DNA from: Enterobacteriaceae bacterium 4M9
GTDB lineage: Bacteria > Pseudomonadota > Gammaproteobacteria > Enterobacterales > Enterobacteriaceae
DNA length: 64,000 nucleotides
Assembly: GCA_010092695.1 (NCBI GenBank)
Contig: JAADJJ010000001.1
Location: 3,968,001 to 4,032,000, forward strand
Direction: 5' to 3'
Part shown: positions 63,301 through 64,000 of the stretch, in pieces
Layout: each line of letters opens with the position of its first letter
Numbering within the stretch: the first letter of the stretch is position 1
Notes under the pieces: model-generated
Databases searched by the model: none
What the model was told of the DNA's origin: nothing
The model's input: only the letters and a program-made list of their open reading frames with translations
Position numbers and translations under genes: made by a program

Positions 63301-63623
63301 TTATTAAAATAAGCGTTTCAAACTATACACCCGGCAAGATGACGATAAAGTTGATTTCTGTATTTTTGTGATCAGAATACGTTTCAATGTACGACCCCCT
63401 CCATAACTCAACCGCTAAAACCAGGAGCCAATCGATTATTTACCTTACCGAACACAATTCATTCAATTCATTTTCAAAAACAGAACAGCGCATTAAAGAA
63501 ATGCGGCACAAATAAATAACATTCCGACGAACGCAATAGCGCTCAAAAAGCAGTATGTTGGGATTTAAAAGGGGAAAATCTGGAAGGTTGGGCAATAAAT
63601 TCGTACAGGGATAATCCACACAA
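63301..63623 (-). other. AT-rich promoter region of kdgM-pelX, no gene seen
   Basis: The stretch is markedly AT-rich and has no gene-like frame. Partial KdgR half-sites (GTTTCAA at 63313-63319, CGTTTCAAT at 63380-63388) and a TGTGA half-site of CRP type (about 63367) are visible. It separates kdgM from the terminator of the aldolase gene and should hold the kdgM promoter. Confidence 0.55.
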
Positions 63624-63625
63624 AT

Positions 63626-63660
63626 AAAAAACGGTAGCTGCAGACACTCTCCAGCTACCG
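63626..63660 (-). terminator. Terminator behind the KDPG-aldolase gene
   Basis: A 9-bp stem CGGTAGCTG/CAGCTACCG (63632-63640 with 63652-63660) is followed on the minus strand by six T, 22 bases after the stop codon. Confidence 0.88.
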
Positions 63661-63682
63661 ACCGTTATACATTCAACAGTGA

Positions 63683-64000
63683 TTACGCCACTAATTTTGC
63701 AACATCACTAATTCGTTTAGCCAGTTCATCCCATTGTTCATTATCAATAAGCTCACCGGGCACCATCCAGCTTCCACCGCACGCCAGAACAGAACCCAGT
63801 GCCAGATAATGTTTCAGATTCTCAGGATTCACGCCACCTGTTGGCATGAACGTAACCGGGTATACGGCAGTCAGTGAATTGAGCATAGGGACGCCGCCTG
63901 AAGGTTCAGCAGGAAAAAACTTCAGCGTGCGTAGCCCCATTTCCATCGCCTGTTCAACAAGACTCGGACTATTAACGCCTGGGATAATAGCAATATGGCG
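63683..64000 (-). CDS. eda: 2-dehydro-3-deoxy-6-phosphogluconate (KDPG) aldolase, C-terminal part
   Basis: The enzyme splits KDPG to pyruvate and glyceraldehyde 3-phosphate, the last step of hexuronate breakdown. The 105 residues in the window show the Schiff-base lysine segment LKFFPAE and the phosphate-binding PTGG and CGGSWM segments. The gene is cut by the window edge. Divergence from E. coli Eda and its place beside pectin genes suggest a dedicated paralogue, often called kdgA; whether the genome has a second eda cannot be told here. Confidence 0.9.
   Translation of the reverse strand, partial: RHIAIIPGVNSPSLVEQAMEMGLRTLKFFPAEPSGGVPMLNSLTAVYPVTFMPTGGVNPENLKHYLALGSVLACGGSWMVPGELIDNEQWDELAKRISDVAKLVA

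Noticed and set aside
1..64000. CRISPR arrays, tRNA or rRNA genes, insertion sequences and complete prophage
   Set aside because: Reading the intergenic parts on both strands I found no regularly spaced repeats, cloverleaf-like genes, transposase or phage structural genes.

Overview
This window is chromosomal DNA from a gammaproteobacterium of the family Enterobacteriaceae. Nearly every gene between positions 1 and 57,000 is a close relative, in nearly the same order, of the Escherichia coli block rof-tilS-yaeR-accA-dnaE-...-panD. An ERIC repeat between tsf and pyrH supports this placement. The sequence alone does not fix the genus; an Enterobacter/Cronobacter/Klebsiella-like lineage is plausible.

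Layout. Positions 1-242 hold the 3' end of rof. Positions 312-29,138 carry a long, mostly minus-strand housekeeping block: a small c-type cytochrome coupled to tilS, yaeR, accA, dnaE, then the envelope cluster rnhB-lpxB-lpxA-fabZ-lpxD-skp-bamA-rseP-cdsA-uppS, then dxr, frr, pyrH, tsf and rpsB. The divergent plus-strand genes map, glnD, dapD and a DUF3461 gene follow, and cdaR faces them. Positions 29,305-38,440 carry degP, dgt, mtn-btuF-yadS, erpA, clcA and hemL. Positions 38,509-44,456 are the ferrichrome operon fhuACDB. Next come mrcB, hrpB, thpR-sfsA, dksA-gluQ, pcnB-folK, panB-panC and panD.

Accessory part. After panD the E. coli gene order ends. Positions 57,037-64,000 hold a minus-strand pectin/oligogalacturonide module of lower GC: a KDPG-aldolase gene (cut by the window edge), kdgM-pelX (outer-membrane porin and periplasmic exo-pectate lyase, PL9), and a sodium:solute symporter gene followed by ogl (oligogalacturonate lyase, PL22). 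The inferred route is outer-membrane entry through KdgM, exo-cleavage to unsaturated dimers by PelX, inner-membrane uptake by the symporter, splitting of dimers by Ogl, and final aldol cleavage of KDPG. Candidate KdgR and CRP sites lie in front of the two transcription units.

Points that stand out: a one-base frameshift in essential cdsA at a six-base homopolymer; a degenerate copy of the dnaE 3' end just behind dnaE; a perfect 24-bp palindrome upstream of cdaR; an AUU start for pcnB; a structured GC-rich intergenic block between yadS and erpA; an ATGA-coupled cytochrome c behind tilS; and a sharp change of base composition inside sfsA. I saw no CRISPR array, tRNA, rRNA, insertion sequence or complete prophage. 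The most novel-looking system I can support is the symporter-based pectin module; its individual families are known.
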